Assembly (NCBI GenBank): GCA_028724585.1
Contig: JAQYCQ010000031.1
Coordinates: 1 to 50,252 of the forward strand
Source: Bacillota bacterium
GTDB lineage: Bacteria > Bacillota > Clostridia > Peptostreptococcales > Anaerovoracaceae
Length of the DNA: 50,252 bases
Reading direction: 5' to 3'
Positions 1 through 8,730 of the stretch are shown here, in pieces. A program made the translations under genes and the position numbers. A model generated the notes under the pieces. It was not told the DNA's origin, searched no databases, and saw nothing but the letters and a program-made list of their open reading frames with translations. Within the stretch, counting starts at the first letter, position 1. Each line of letters begins with the position of its first letter.

Positions 1-35
1 CGGCTGTCATTTTCCGTTCTTCTTAAGCTGCTCAT
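1..35 (-). CDS. 5' end of an unknown gene, cut by the window edge
   Basis: On the minus strand an ATG at 35 is preceded at a good distance by GGAGG and opens MSSLRRTENDS before the window ends. It follows rnfB in the same direction after about 110 bases. I see no clear terminator in that gap, so it may belong to the rnf transcript. Eleven residues are too few to assign a family. Confidence 0.5.
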   Translation of the reverse strand, partial: MSSLRRTENDS

Positions 36-147
36 TTTGTTTCCTCCATAGTCATGATCCGGAGAAGATCGTATTGGCTTCCCCTGATTATTTTATTGGA
101 GTTATGGCAGCCTTTAAATGTACGAGTTATTTACCGTTTACGATGCT

Positions 148-996
148 TTAGCAGCCAGCCTCTGCTTTCTTAGGAACGACGTTCTTCTTGACCTTGCCCT
201 TTGCTCTGGCGAGCTTGATGATAGTCTGGTCAGGGCAGACCTTAACGCACATTCCGCAGTTCTTGCATGTGTCGAAATCGATAACAGCGTGATTGTCGAC
301 AACGTGGATGGAGTCGAACTTGCAGGTCTTTTCGCATTTGCGGCAGGCTATGCAGCCGGCTGTGCACTGCTTGCGTGTCTGTGCTCCCTTGTCTGTGGAG
401 CTGCAGGCTACGTATACGAGGCTGTGCTTAGGAACCAGCTCTATGATGCTGTTAGGGCATGTCCTTGTGCAGGCTCCGCAGCCTGTGCAGTTGTTCCTGT
501 CTACCCAGGCAACGCCGTTTACGATGCCGATAGCGTTGAACTTGCAGGCTCTTACGCAGTCGCCGAGGCCTATGCAGCCGTGCATGCAGGCACCGTCGCC
601 GCTGTAGATAGACTTGTTGGCCTTACATGTAGGAACACCCTTGTATTCGAGGATCTTATTTGTCTTGCCGTTATAGCCGCAGCACTTTACAAGCGCTACT
701 TTAGGCTCGGAAGCGGATACCTCGACGCCCATGATCTTGCCGAGTTCAGCCGCGCAGGCAGGACCGCCTACAGCGCAGGCTGTGAGGTCAGCGCCGTCAT
801 TTACGATAGCGCTCGCGTAGTCGGAACATCCCGCGAAGCCGCAGCCGCCGCAGTTTGCTCCCGGAAGAGCTTCTGTAAGCTCTTCTACTCTCTCGTCGAC
901 AGGTACATACATTACCTTAGCGGCGATCGTAAGCATTACGCCGGCGATGATGCCGACGACCGTTACGAGAACGATTGGGAATAAATATGCTGACAT
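148..996 (-). CDS. rnfB: RnfB, Fe-S subunit of the Rnf complex
   Basis: Electron-entry subunit of the Rnf complex, which oxidises reduced ferredoxin and passes electrons through a membrane chain to NAD+ while pumping Na+ or H+. The 282-residue protein begins with one hydrophobic helix (about 1-25). A cluster motif CGGCGFAGC follows near residue 50 with further cysteines. The C-terminal half carries ferredoxin-type motifs, including CTGCGACTRTCP, CIACRKCEKTC and CKNCGMCVKVCP. The tail is short and lysine-rich, ending in Cys. The start has GGAGG upstream. It is the last rnf gene, 13 bases after rnfA. A long open frame lies on the opposite strand but is only a shadow of this gene's codon bias. 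Confidence 0.96.
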   Translation of the reverse strand: MSAYLFPIVLVTVVGIIAGVMLTIAAKVMYVPVDERVEELTEALPGANCGGCGFAGCSDYASAIVNDGADLTACAVGGPACAAELGKIMGVEVSASEPKVALVKCCGYNGKTNKILEYKGVPTCKANKSIYSGDGACMHGCIGLGDCVRACKFNAIGIVNGVAWVDRNNCTGCGACTRTCPNSIIELVPKHSLVYVACSSTDKGAQTRKQCTAGCIACRKCEKTCKFDSIHVVDNHAVIDFDTCKNCGMCVKVCPDQTIIKLARAKGKVKKNVVPKKAEAGC

Positions 997-1009
997 TTCT
1001 GAGCGCCTC

Positions 1010-1600
1010 CTAACTGAATATTCCTTCGATTACACCGCTGAATCCCATGAACGATACAGAGAGGACGGAAGCGGCCATAAGAGTGATAGGAATGCCTTTG
1101 AGGCCTTCAGGGATATCTGCTGATTCCATCTTGCCTCTTACGCCTGCGAAGATGACCATAGCGATCAGGAAGCCGACGCCGGCACCGAAGGAGTTGCAGA
1201 GTGATTCGCCGAATGTGAAGTCATTCTGGATATTGTTTACTGTTACACCGAGTACGGCGCAGTTTGTAGTGATCAGCGGGAGGTAGATACCGAGCGATGT
1301 GTAAAGGGACGGTACATACTTCTTTAAGATGAGCTCTACGAGCTGTACCAGAGCGGCGATTACGAGGATGAACACTACAGTCTGGAGATATCCGATCTTG
1401 AGCGGATCCAGGATGAGCCTCTGGATAGGCCATGTTACTACTGTAGCGAGTACCATTACGAATGTAACGGCTACACTCATGCCGACCGCTGAGTCGAGCT
1501 TTTTAGATACTCCCAGGAACGGGCAGATGCCGAGGAACTGGGCGAGTACGTAGTTGCTGACGATCATTACTGTCAGCATTATTGACAGATACTGAGCCAT
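1010..1600 (-). CDS. rnfA: RnfA, membrane subunit of the Rnf complex
   Basis: Integral membrane subunit, 196 residues with about six hydrophobic segments, as usual for RnfA. The LGICPFLG motif near residue 25 and TNCAVLG near residue 112 carry the two cysteines that, in the family, help hold a [2Fe-2S] cluster between RnfA and RnfE. The ATG overlaps the rnfE stop by one base (TAATG) and GGAGG lies just upstream, so translation is probably coupled. RnfA and RnfE are related to each other and to NqrE and NqrD. Ion-translocating role is from family knowledge; the cysteine motifs and length are seen here. Confidence 0.96.
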   Translation of the reverse strand: MAQYLSIMLTVMIVSNYVLAQFLGICPFLGVSKKLDSAVGMSVAVTFVMVLATVVTWPIQRLILDPLKIGYLQTVVFILVIAALVQLVELILKKYVPSLYTSLGIYLPLITTNCAVLGVTVNNIQNDFTFGESLCNSFGAGVGFLIAMVIFAGVRGKMESADIPEGLKGIPITLMAASVLSVSFMGFSGVIEGIFS

Positions 1601-2313
1601 TATTTAGCGCCTCCTTCCGGAACTGCAGAAGGGGAAGCAGCTTCAGCTATAGCGCTCATGGTGGAACCGATCTCGATCTCGCCAGGGCAGCCTTCGCCGC
1701 TGAACTCTCTGTTGACTCTGCCGTTTGTGATCCTGTTTACAACGGCTGTGAGGATTCCGAATATGAAGAATCCGCCAGGAGCCATTGTGAGGATGGTCAT
1801 AGGGCTGAAGAGGTTGGCTGTTACAGTCATTCCGAGGAATGTGCCGGCGCCGAGGAATTCTCTGATGACGCCCATGCAGAAGAGGGCGAGAGTGAAGCCG
1901 AGGCCCATTCCGATACCATCGAGAGCCGAATCACCTACTGAGTTCTTGCTGGCGAACATCTCGGCACGGCCGAGGATGATGCAGTTTACTACTATCAGCG
2001 GGATATATATTCCCAGAGCCTTGTTGAGGGCCGGAGCGTAAGCCTGGAGCAGGAACTGAACGACAGTTACGAAGCCGGCTATGATAGTGATGTAGCACGG
2101 GATACGTACTATGTCAGGAATGATGTTCTTAAGCAGCGCGATAGCTATATTTGAGCAGATGAGTACGACCATAGTGGAGAGACCCATGCCCAGTCCGTTG
2201 ATAGCGCTTGTGGAAGTCGCCAGGAACGGACATGTTCCGATAACGAGTACAAGAGTAGGATTTTCTTTGATGATACCGTTTGTCAGTATCGATAATTTTG
2301 AATTGCCGCTCAT
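1600..2313 (-). CDS. rnfE: RnfE, membrane subunit of the Rnf complex
   Basis: Integral membrane partner of RnfA, 237 residues and about six transmembrane helices. It has the paired motifs IGTCPFLA and VNCIILG that match those in RnfA. Compared with RnfA it has a polar C-terminal tail of about 40 residues rich in Gly, Ala, Ser and Glu. Its start overlaps the rnfG stop by one base and its stop overlaps the rnfA start by one base. This gives a tightly coupled block, consistent with equal production of the membrane subunits. Confidence 0.95.
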   Translation of the reverse strand: MSGNSKLSILTNGIIKENPTLVLVIGTCPFLATSTSAINGLGMGLSTMVVLICSNIAIALLKNIIPDIVRIPCYITIIAGFVTVVQFLLQAYAPALNKALGIYIPLIVVNCIILGRAEMFASKNSVGDSALDGIGMGLGFTLALFCMGVIREFLGAGTFLGMTVTANLFSPMTILTMAPGGFFIFGILTAVVNRITNGRVNREFSGEGCPGEIEIGSTMSAIAEAASPSAVPEGGAK

Positions 2314-2882
2314 TACTTAGCACCTCCCAGAGACTGATAAGCATCAAGAGCTTCATTTACGCACTGATAGATAGCGTTGGAGGAGATAGTAGCTCCTGTG
2401 ATCTGGTCTATCTTGCTGTCGTTTCTGATATTGTCGGCTTTTTCTGTCTCAGTTACGCCTTTGTACTGCTTATTGAGGTAGGATTTGTCCATAGCCTTTG
2501 TTCCTACGCCCGGAGTATCAGCGTGGTCTGTGACAGTTACGCCTGTGACAGAGCCTTCTTTGTCCATGCCAACCATGACGGTGATGTCGCCGCCGAAGCT
2601 CTTATACTGGCATGTAGCTACAGCGCCGGCTCCGTTGTCAGCAACATAATATTCTGTAACGCCGTCAGGCAGCTTGCCGTCGGATTCAGTGAACTTGTCG
2701 GCATCCGGAAGAACGGCCATTCTGGCAGCGTCCGCGGTAGCCTTGTTTATAGCGTCTATCTTAGGCTTTGTGATCTGGTATGTGACAGCAAGAGCCGCTG
2801 AGATCACCAGGCAGATGACCAGAAGTACTACTGTAGGTCCGATCATGGTGTCCTTAAAAGCAACTTTTTTAGTATCTTCCAT
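2313..2882 (-). CDS. rnfG: RnfG, covalent-FMN subunit of the Rnf complex
   Basis: Subunit of 189 residues with one N-terminal transmembrane helix (about 14-36) followed by an extracytoplasmic FMN-binding domain. The flavinylation motif TGATISS lies at residues 162-168; Thr165 is the expected attachment site of FMN by a phosphoester bond. ApbE-type transferases carry out that attachment in this family, and an apbE gene is present at 33971-35071. One-base overlaps join this gene to rnfD and rnfE. The attachment itself is inferred from the motif. Confidence 0.96.
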   Translation of the reverse strand: MEDTKKVAFKDTMIGPTVVLLVICLVISAALAVTYQITKPKIDAINKATADAARMAVLPDADKFTESDGKLPDGVTEYYVADNGAGAVATCQYKSFGGDITVMVGMDKEGSVTGVTVTDHADTPGVGTKAMDKSYLNKQYKGVTETEKADNIRNDSKIDQITGATISSNAIYQCVNEALDAYQSLGGAK

Positions 2883-3904
2883 TAGTTGGCACCTTCTTTC
2901 GCTGCTTTCTCAGCTTCTTTGGCAGCCTTTTTTCTTTCCTTGGCAGGATTTCCGTAAAGCTGCTTCTCGAAGAAATTATCGATGAGCGGAGTGAGCAGGT
3001 TCATGATGAGGATCGAGAAGGATACGCCTTCAGGATATGATCCGAAGAGCCTGATCAGCATCGTTATGCATCCGCATCCGATACCGAATACGATCTTTCC
3101 GCCGACAGTTGTCGGTGTAGTGGCGTAGTCTGTAGCCATGAAGAAAGCACCGAGCATAGCGCCGCCAGCGCAGATCTGCCAGATAGGGTCAATACCCGCG
3201 CAGAGTGAGAGAACAGCAATGGTTCCCAGGAAAGCGACAGGAGTAGCCGGTGAGATCACCCTCATGCAGATGAGGAATACTCCGCCGATCAGAAGGGCGA
3301 GGGCACAAACTTCACCCATGGAGCCGCCTGTCTGTCCGAGGAACATCTGCATGTTCGAGAATGTGTCCTGAGCCTTTTCAGCTCCGTTAATGTTGAACAC
3401 TCCGAGAGGAGTGGCGCCTGTAGTGGCGTCGGCAGCCGAAAGAACCTTGCCCTTTGAAGGGTCAGCCCATGTGCTCATCTGTGAAGCGAATGAGATGAAG
3501 AGGACGATACGGGCAGTGATCGCAGGGTTGGCGAAGTTCTGTCCCAGTCCGCCGAACAGCTGTTTTACTATGATGATCGCTACCGCGCATCCGATGACTG
3601 CCATCCAGTAAGGGAAAGTAACAGGCAGGTTCATAGCGAGAAGAAGTCCTGTTACGCAGGCACTCAGATCGTAGATAGTGCTCGGCTTGTGAAGGACCTT
3701 TTCATAAGCCCATTCGAAGAATACTGAAGCCGCTACGCATACGGCAGCGAGGATCAGGGCTCTGAAGCCGAAGATCACTGTCGAAGCGATGAGAGCCGGG
3801 AGAAGAGCGATGATCACACAGAGCATGATCTTCTGTGTATTTACCGGAGTCTTTATATGAGGGTTTGGCGTTACCAGCAGGCCGCCGTTTTTATTAGCTA
3901 TCAT
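2882..3904 (-). CDS. rnfD: RnfD, membrane flavoprotein subunit of the Rnf complex
   Basis: Polytopic membrane subunit of 340 residues related to NqrB. The motif TTGATPLG at residues 161-168 contains Thr165, the likely site of covalent FMN attachment. About eight to nine hydrophobic segments are visible; the GGLGQNFANPAITARI stretch after residue 117 is typical of the family. The C-terminus is a charged Lys/Glu/Ala tail. The stop overlaps rnfG by one base, and rnfC ends one base upstream of this ATG. Its role is to carry electrons across the membrane between RnfG and the rest of the complex. Confidence 0.96.
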   Translation of the reverse strand: MIANKNGGLLVTPNPHIKTPVNTQKIMLCVIIALLPALIASTVIFGFRALILAAVCVAASVFFEWAYEKVLHKPSTIYDLSACVTGLLLAMNLPVTFPYWMAVIGCAVAIIIVKQLFGGLGQNFANPAITARIVLFISFASQMSTWADPSKGKVLSAADATTGATPLGVFNINGAEKAQDTFSNMQMFLGQTGGSMGEVCALALLIGGVFLICMRVISPATPVAFLGTIAVLSLCAGIDPIWQICAGGAMLGAFFMATDYATTPTTVGGKIVFGIGCGCITMLIRLFGSYPEGVSFSILIMNLLTPLIDNFFEKQLYGNPAKERKKAAKEAEKAAKEGAN

Positions 3905-3905
3905 T

Positions 3906-5213
3906 TTACAGTCCAGCCTCCTTTACCATCGATTTGGCGAGAGTATTAAGGAAGGCAAGAGGCTTGCGCGCTGGACATACGTACGAGCAGCTTCCGCAGT
4001 TCATGCATTCCATTACCTTGATATCCTTGAGGCGCTGGGCGTCTCCCATCTTATACGCTTTAGCGTATTCCTTAGGCATGAGGCCGAAAGGACATGCTCT
4101 GTGGCATCTTCCGCAGTTGATGCACGGAGTCGGGTCGATATCCCAGGACTGTGTATCGTCGAAGAAAAGGACAGCGCCTGTGTTCTTGACAGTAACGCTT
4201 CCGTCGCTGCTCTGGGCTTTACCCATCATAGGGCCGCCGGCGATGATCTTTCTCGGCTGGGCTTTGTAGCCGCCTGTGAAATCGATGATATCGCAGTATC
4301 TTGTTCCCAGAGGGATGATGTAGTTGCCTGGCTTTGTGACAGCGTTGCCGGCGATGGTAACGTTTCTCTTTACCATAGGCATGCCTGTCTTAAAGTAGCT
4401 GCCGATCACCATTACAGTAGTGACGTTGGAAAGTATGCATCCTACTGAAGCAGGAAGCTGGCCCGCGTTGAGGGTCTTTCCTGTAACTTCGTGGATGAGC
4501 ACTCTCTCGGCGCCCTGAGGGTATGTGCTCCTGAGCTCGTGTACCTGACATTCAGGAATGCCGGCAACAGCTTCGCGGATCTTTGCTATCGCGTCAGGCT
4601 TATTGTTCTCGATCGCGATGTACATATGGCTTATACCGAGGAATTTGATGATCAGCTTTATGCCATTGACGATATCGTCGGTGCGCTCGAGCATATTTCT
4701 GTGGTCGGAAGTGATGAATGGCTCGCATTCAGCTCCGTTGACGATAAAGGTATCTACCTCGTCGAGATTTGCCGGGTCGAACTTAATAGATGTAGGGAAG
4801 GACGCGCCGCCCAGTCCTACGACTCCGCTTGCCCTTACGGCCTTGATGAAGTCATCCTTTGTCTCGCATACAGGCGGTTCGATTCCTTCAACAACCTCCT
4901 GCTTGCCGTCGGAAGCGATAACTACAAATGTGTCCATGCCTCCGAGAGCGCTTCTGTCTGTCTCTATCGCAGTTACGTCTCCGGAAACGCTCGAATAGAT
5001 AGGAGCGCTGACCGGCGCGTCGACATCGCCGATGAGCTGGCCGACGAGAACATGGTCGCCCTTCTTTACGAGAGGCTGGCACGGTCTGCCGATGTGCTGC
5101 GACATAGAGATATAGACTTTTTCTGGAACAGGCATCTCTACGGACTCAAATGAGGCCGTGTCCTTGTGATGAGGAACATGGATGCTGTTCAGGTGATGTG
5201 AGAATAAGCTCAT
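3906..5213 (-). CDS. rnfC: RnfC, NADH-binding Fe-S subunit of the Rnf complex
   Basis: Peripheral cytoplasmic subunit that reduces NAD+. The 435-residue protein has an N-terminal barrel-sandwich region, then a nucleotide/flavin-binding loop GLGGASFPT near residues 133-141, then two [4Fe-4S] motifs: Cys364, 367, 370, 374 and Cys403, 406, 409, 413. The length is typical of clostridial RnfC, without the long C-terminal extension found in proteobacteria. It is the first gene of the operon. GGAGA sits about 9 bases before the ATG, and a good promoter lies at 5344-5372 on the same strand. Confidence 0.96.
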   Translation of the reverse strand: MSLFSHHLNSIHVPHHKDTASFESVEMPVPEKVYISMSQHIGRPCQPLVKKGDHVLVGQLIGDVDAPVSAPIYSSVSGDVTAIETDRSALGGMDTFVVIASDGKQEVVEGIEPPVCETKDDFIKAVRASGVVGLGGASFPTSIKFDPANLDEVDTFIVNGAECEPFITSDHRNMLERTDDIVNGIKLIIKFLGISHMYIAIENNKPDAIAKIREAVAGIPECQVHELRSTYPQGAERVLIHEVTGKTLNAGQLPASVGCILSNVTTVMVIGSYFKTGMPMVKRNVTIAGNAVTKPGNYIIPLGTRYCDIIDFTGGYKAQPRKIIAGGPMMGKAQSSDGSVTVKNTGAVLFFDDTQSWDIDPTPCINCGRCHRACPFGLMPKEYAKAYKMGDAQRLKDIKVMECMNCGSCSYVCPARKPLAFLNTLAKSMVKEAGL

Positions 5214-5343
5214 AGTCTTTCATCTCCAATGTTCTTTTATCCTGAGAACGTTATCATTTTAACAATAATATACATTTCATACAGGACTCTTAAAAATAGT
5301 TACAAATAATTGCAGTTTACTGAAGATCATTTTCAGCACCGAA

Positions 5344-5372
5344 AGTATACAATATTAAAAACGCAAAATCAA
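5344..5372 (-). promoter_or_regulatory. Predicted rnf operon promoter
   Basis: Minus strand TTGATT (plus 5367-5372), a 17-base spacer, then TATACT (plus 5344-5349) preceded by TTG. The expected start near 5337 leaves a leader of about 125 bases before rnfC. The -35 is weaker than consensus. Confidence 0.55.
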
Positions 5373-5482
5373 TATCCGCAGACAGCGAAAGTATTTTGCA
5401 TACATACGAGTATGATTAAAAAATATCAATAGGGGCAATTCATATGAGATGCTGACAGGGAAACATATATCCAGCTTCTTAC

Positions 5483-5516
5483 GGCGGCTCCGCCGCCGGC
5501 CGTCGACGGAGTCGAC
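5483..5516. repeat. Two-hairpin TCC/GGA-loop repeat module
   Basis: Two perfect hairpins in a row: a 6-base stem GGCGGC with loop TCC (5483-5497), then a 6-base stem GTCGAC with loop GGA (5502-5516), separated by GGCC. It lies in the 580-base gap between rnfC and the acyl-CoA synthetase gene, upstream of both. It belongs to the dispersed family described in the findings. The rest of the gap holds the two divergent promoters, AT-rich sequence and the hairpin at 5713. Confidence 0.7.
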
Positions 5517-5568
5517 GAAAGCCGCTGACAGGTACGCATATACGCTGTTATCAGAACATTCCTTTTTA

Positions 5569-5597
5569 TTGCGTAATCCCTTAACTGATGATAAAAT
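5569..5597 (+). promoter_or_regulatory. Predicted promoter of the acyl-CoA synthetase gene
   Basis: TTGCGT, 17-base spacer, TAAAAT. The expected transcript would have a leader of about 190 bases, which includes the hairpin at 5713-5738. Confidence 0.5.
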
Positions 5598-5712
5598 AGC
5601 ACATAACTGTTTTCTGCGATTCTTTATATTTTTGTTTTCAATTAGTTTTTATGCAGAAAATTTAACGCAATTATTATCAGTAAGATGATCTAAAAAAACA
5701 TTTTTTTCGGGA

Positions 5713-5738
5713 ATGGTGACCGGCAGCAGCCGGACCAT
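5713..5738 (+). other. Leader hairpin before the acyl-CoA synthetase gene
   Basis: ATGGT-GA-CCGGC, loop AGCA, GCCGG-ACCAT gives a ten-pair stem with a two-base bulge. No U-run follows, so it is not an intrinsic terminator. Short direct repeats GATGATCTAAA flank it at about 5684 and 5763. Function unknown. Confidence 0.35.
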
Positions 5739-5793
5739 GGTCAGCGTGGAGTTATTCTTACGGATGATCTAAACAAAGGAGTATGTTAGGATT

Positions 5794-7539
5794 ATGGCAA
5801 GCAATAAGAAGTACAAAGACGCCTATTATCCGGTGAGGACTGTTACGGATCTTAAGGATATGATAAATTCTTCAGCTGAGCTTTTCGGCGACAGCCCTGC
5901 CTATCTTATAAAAAACGTTCCGGGCGGCAAGTACGTACCTAAGAGCTACAATCAGCTCAAGGCCGATATAGATGCTTTCGGAACAGCGCTCATAGACCTG
6001 GGCCTTAAAGGAAAGCATATCGCTGTCATAGGCGAGACCCGTTACGAATGGATGGTAGCAGATCTCGGTGTGGCAAATGGTGTCGGCGTCGTGGTTCCCC
6101 TGGACAGGGAGCTTCCCGAAGCGGAGCTCACTAATCTGGCGCAGAGGGCTCACCTGAGCGCTATCGTGTACTCGGCAAAGGTAGAGAAGAGGCTGTTCAA
6201 GGCTCTCGAGAAAGTGGAAGGACTTGAATACAGGATCAGCATGGACGCCGAGAAGAGCGAAGATGGCATCCTTTCGATGAAAGAGCTGGTCGAAAAAGGC
6301 AGAGATCTCGTCAGAAGAGGCAACAGGCAGTACATAGACGCTCCTATCGATCCGGACGTTATGAGTATCCTTCTATATACATCAGGAACGACGGGCCTGG
6401 CCAAGGGAGTTATGCTCTCTCACAGGAACATCGTCGCGGAAGTCATGAACATGTCCATGTATGTAAAGGTAAGGCGCGATGACATATCGCTGTCGGTCCT
6501 GCCTATCCATCATACTTACGAGTTTACGTGCAACCATATGACTGTCCTTTATCAGGGCGGAACTATGGCGGTATGCGAGGGACTCAAACATATAGTCAAG
6601 AATATGAACGAGTGTCACGCGACCATCATGCTGGGAGTACCTCAGATATTCGAGGTCATGCACGCAAAGATCTGGAGACAGGCGGAGAAGTCAGGCAAAG
6701 CAGACAAGCTCAGGAAGGGCCTGCAGGTAGCGAAGACTCTTCAGAAGTTCAATATTAATGTACAGAGAAAGCTTTTTAAAGATGTGCACAATGCTTTTGG
6801 CGGTCACATGCAGCTCTTCATCAACGGAGCGGCGGGCCTGGATCCGGAGATCATCGACGATTTCAACCTGATGGGCATCAATATGTTCCAGGGCTACGGC
6901 CTTACAGAGAACAGCCCTATCGTAGCGGTATTCAGGGACAGATACCACCATGGCTCTGGAGTCGGTCCGGCTATGCCTAATACCGAGATAAAGATCATAG
7001 ATCCAGATTCTGACGGTATCGGCGAGATCGCGGCAAAGGACGATTCGGTAATGCTCGGCTACTACGAGGATCCGGAATCTACAGCTGAGGTCCTCAGGGA
7101 CGGCTGGCTTTATACCGGCGACTACGGCTATATAGACGATGAAGATTTCCTTCATATAACAGGAAGGAAAAAGAACGTCATCGTAACTAAGAACGGCAAA
7201 AATATCTTCCCTGAGGAAGTAGAGTACTACCTTCTGAAGAGCAAGTACATCAGCGAGGTCATCGTTACCGGCGAAGAGGACGAGAAATCAGGCAATCTGA
7301 TCGTAACCGCCCACATAGTTCCGGACATGGCTGCTGTAGAGGAAGACGAAGGAAAGCTCGGCGAAGAGGAGCTCAGGAAGTTCTTCAAAAAGCAGATAGA
7401 TGACGTGAATGACCAGATGTCTTCTTATAAGAGAGTAAAAAGATTTGTTATAAGAAAAGAAGAGTTTGAGAAGACAAGTACGAGAAAGATCAAAAGATTC
7501 GGCGCTAATGTCGGCGAATCCGAGGATCAGAATAAATAA
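5794..7539 (+). CDS. Long-chain acyl-CoA synthetase (AMP-forming)
   Basis: Activates a fatty or other carboxylic acid to its acyl-CoA through an acyl-AMP intermediate. The 581-residue protein has the full set of adenylate-forming motifs: YTSGTTGLAKG at 195-205 (phosphate loop), GYGLTENSP near 365, DGWLYTGDYG near 445 and GRKKNVIVTKNGKN near 470, which holds the hinge. A lysine-rich C-terminus contains TSTRKIKR with the likely catalytic lysine. GGAG lies before the ATG. It appears monocistronic, with its own promoter and a separate promoter for the next gene. The chain length of the substrate cannot be read from sequence; FadD-like is the best description. Confidence 0.92.
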   Translation: MASNKKYKDAYYPVRTVTDLKDMINSSAELFGDSPAYLIKNVPGGKYVPKSYNQLKADIDAFGTALIDLGLKGKHIAVIGETRYEWMVADLGVANGVGVVVPLDRELPEAELTNLAQRAHLSAIVYSAKVEKRLFKALEKVEGLEYRISMDAEKSEDGILSMKELVEKGRDLVRRGNRQYIDAPIDPDVMSILLYTSGTTGLAKGVMLSHRNIVAEVMNMSMYVKVRRDDISLSVLPIHHTYEFTCNHMTVLYQGGTMAVCEGLKHIVKNMNECHATIMLGVPQIFEVMHAKIWRQAEKSGKADKLRKGLQVAKTLQKFNINVQRKLFKDVHNAFGGHMQLFINGAAGLDPEIIDDFNLMGINMFQGYGLTENSPIVAVFRDRYHHGSGVGPAMPNTEIKIIDPDSDGIGEIAAKDDSVMLGYYEDPESTAEVLRDGWLYTGDYGYIDDEDFLHITGRKKNVIVTKNGKNIFPEEVEYYLLKSKYISEVIVTGEEDEKSGNLIVTAHIVPDMAAVEEDEGKLGEEELRKFFKKQIDDVNDQMSSYKRVKRFVIRKEEFEKTSTRKIKRFGANVGESEDQNK

Positions 7540-7621
7540 TCGTGTATATGCCCGCGGAGACTGGATTTATTACGGGATTCACGATTTTATGCCATTAAAG
7601 CGCTAAATTGACAAAAAATCT

Positions 7622-7649
7622 TTAACGCAGTCGTAACAGATGGTATAAT
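7622..7649 (+). promoter_or_regulatory. Predicted promoter of the amino-acid ABC importer
   Basis: TTAACG, 16-base spacer, TATAAT at 7644-7649. The start codon of the binding protein lies about 58 bases beyond the expected transcription start. Confidence 0.55.
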
Positions 7650-7713
7650 TTATTTATTATTTATTTTGCGGCATCAATGCCGCTGTTACTGTAATTATTT
7701 TGGAGAGGTTATT

Positions 7714-8625
7714 ATGATCAGCAAGAAGAAGATCACCGCTGTAGTCATAGCGGTACTTATGATGTGTACTATGCTCGTAGGCTGCGGATCATCATCCACA
7801 GCGCCGGGAAGCTCAGCTTCAGGTTCAGCAGCGACAGAATCTGCTCAGGACAGCAAAGACTCTGTCCTCAACACAAAGGTTCTCAGAGTCGGCATGGAGT
7901 GCGGATACGCTCCTTACAACTGGACTCAGAGCGACGACTCCAACGGAGCCGTTAAGATCCACGGAACAAATGACTACGCTAACGGCTATGACGTTATGAT
8001 GGCCAAGAAGCTGGCTGAAGGTCTCGGCTATACTGTAGATGTATATAAGATAGACTGGGATTCGCTTCCTGTAGCGCTCCAGTCAGGAAAGATAGACTGC
8101 GTAATCGCAGGCCAGTCCATCACTAAGGAAAGAGAGAAGACGGTAGACTTCACTAATCCTTATTATTACGCTACTATCGTAGGTCTTGTAAAGAAAGACT
8201 CCAAGTATGCCGGAGCACAGGGCCTCGCGGACCTCAAGGGCGTAACAGCTTCGTCACAGATCAATACAGTATGGTACGACAAGATGCTCCCTCAGATCGA
8301 GGACGCTAACATCAAGCCTGCTTTCGAGTCCGTACCTAACATGCTGGTAGCGCTCGAGTCAGGTTCTATCGATTATGTCTGCACAGACAGGCCTACAGCT
8401 ATGGCTGCGTGTGTATCATATCCTGACATGCAGATGCTCGAGTTCACTGGAGACGATAACTTCAAGGCTTCAGAAGAAGATATCAATATCGGTATCTCTG
8501 TTCAGAAGGGCAACACAACTCTCAGGGATCAGCTTAATACTCAGCTCGCGAAGCTTACTAAGGACGACTTCAATAAGACTATGGAGGACGCTATCAGCGT
8601 ACAGCCTCTGTCAGACGACAAATAA
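7714..8625 (+). CDS. Polar amino-acid ABC transporter substrate-binding lipoprotein
   Basis: Captures an amino acid outside the membrane and hands it to the permease encoded next. From the ATG at 7714, preceded by GGAGAGG, the protein has 303 residues; an upstream in-frame start would place a non-signal sequence before the lipobox. It starts with a lysine-rich signal peptide ending in the lipobox LVGC (Cys21), then a Ser/Ala linker, then a type II binding-protein fold with GMECGYAPYNW and an acidic DYANGYDVMMAKKLAEGLGY stretch as in GlnH/HisJ-like proteins. A terminator at 8675 follows, which would give more binding protein than permease. The exact ligand is unknown. Confidence 0.93.
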   Translation: MISKKKITAVVIAVLMMCTMLVGCGSSSTAPGSSASGSAATESAQDSKDSVLNTKVLRVGMECGYAPYNWTQSDDSNGAVKIHGTNDYANGYDVMMAKKLAEGLGYTVDVYKIDWDSLPVALQSGKIDCVIAGQSITKEREKTVDFTNPYYYATIVGLVKKDSKYAGAQGLADLKGVTASSQINTVWYDKMLPQIEDANIKPAFESVPNMLVALESGSIDYVCTDRPTAMAACVSYPDMQMLEFTGDDNFKASEEDINIGISVQKGNTTLRDQLNTQLAKLTKDDFNKTMEDAISVQPLSDDK

Positions 8626-8674
8626 GCTTAATCTTGAGAAAGATATCTAAAACAGACAATATCTAAAGATCGTG

Positions 8675-8702
8675 AAAAGGCAGTACTTGCTACTGCCTTT
8701 TT
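8675..8702 (+). terminator. Intrinsic terminator/attenuator between binding protein and permease
   Basis: Stem AAAAGGCAGTA with a perfect complement, loop CTTGC, ending in a short T-run. Partial read-through would supply the permease and ATPase genes, matching the usual excess of binding protein in these importers. Confidence 0.75.
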
Positions 8703-8730
8703 GGGTGTACAGAAACGAAAGGAGTAACAA

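Noticed and set aside
118-984. 288-codon open frame opposite rnfB
   Set aside because: Rich in Ala/Tyr/Cys as expected from the reverse of a Cys- and Ala-rich gene, no ribosome site, and rnfB is certain.
5449-5688. 79-codon plus-strand frame in the rnf/acyl-CoA synthetase gap
   Set aside because: Covers the two-hairpin repeat and a promoter, has no ribosome site and no protein-like pattern.
7609-7649. TTGACA at 7609 as the -35 of the ABC importer promoter
   Set aside because: It is about 30 bases from TATAAT, too far; TTAACG at 7622 has the right spacing.
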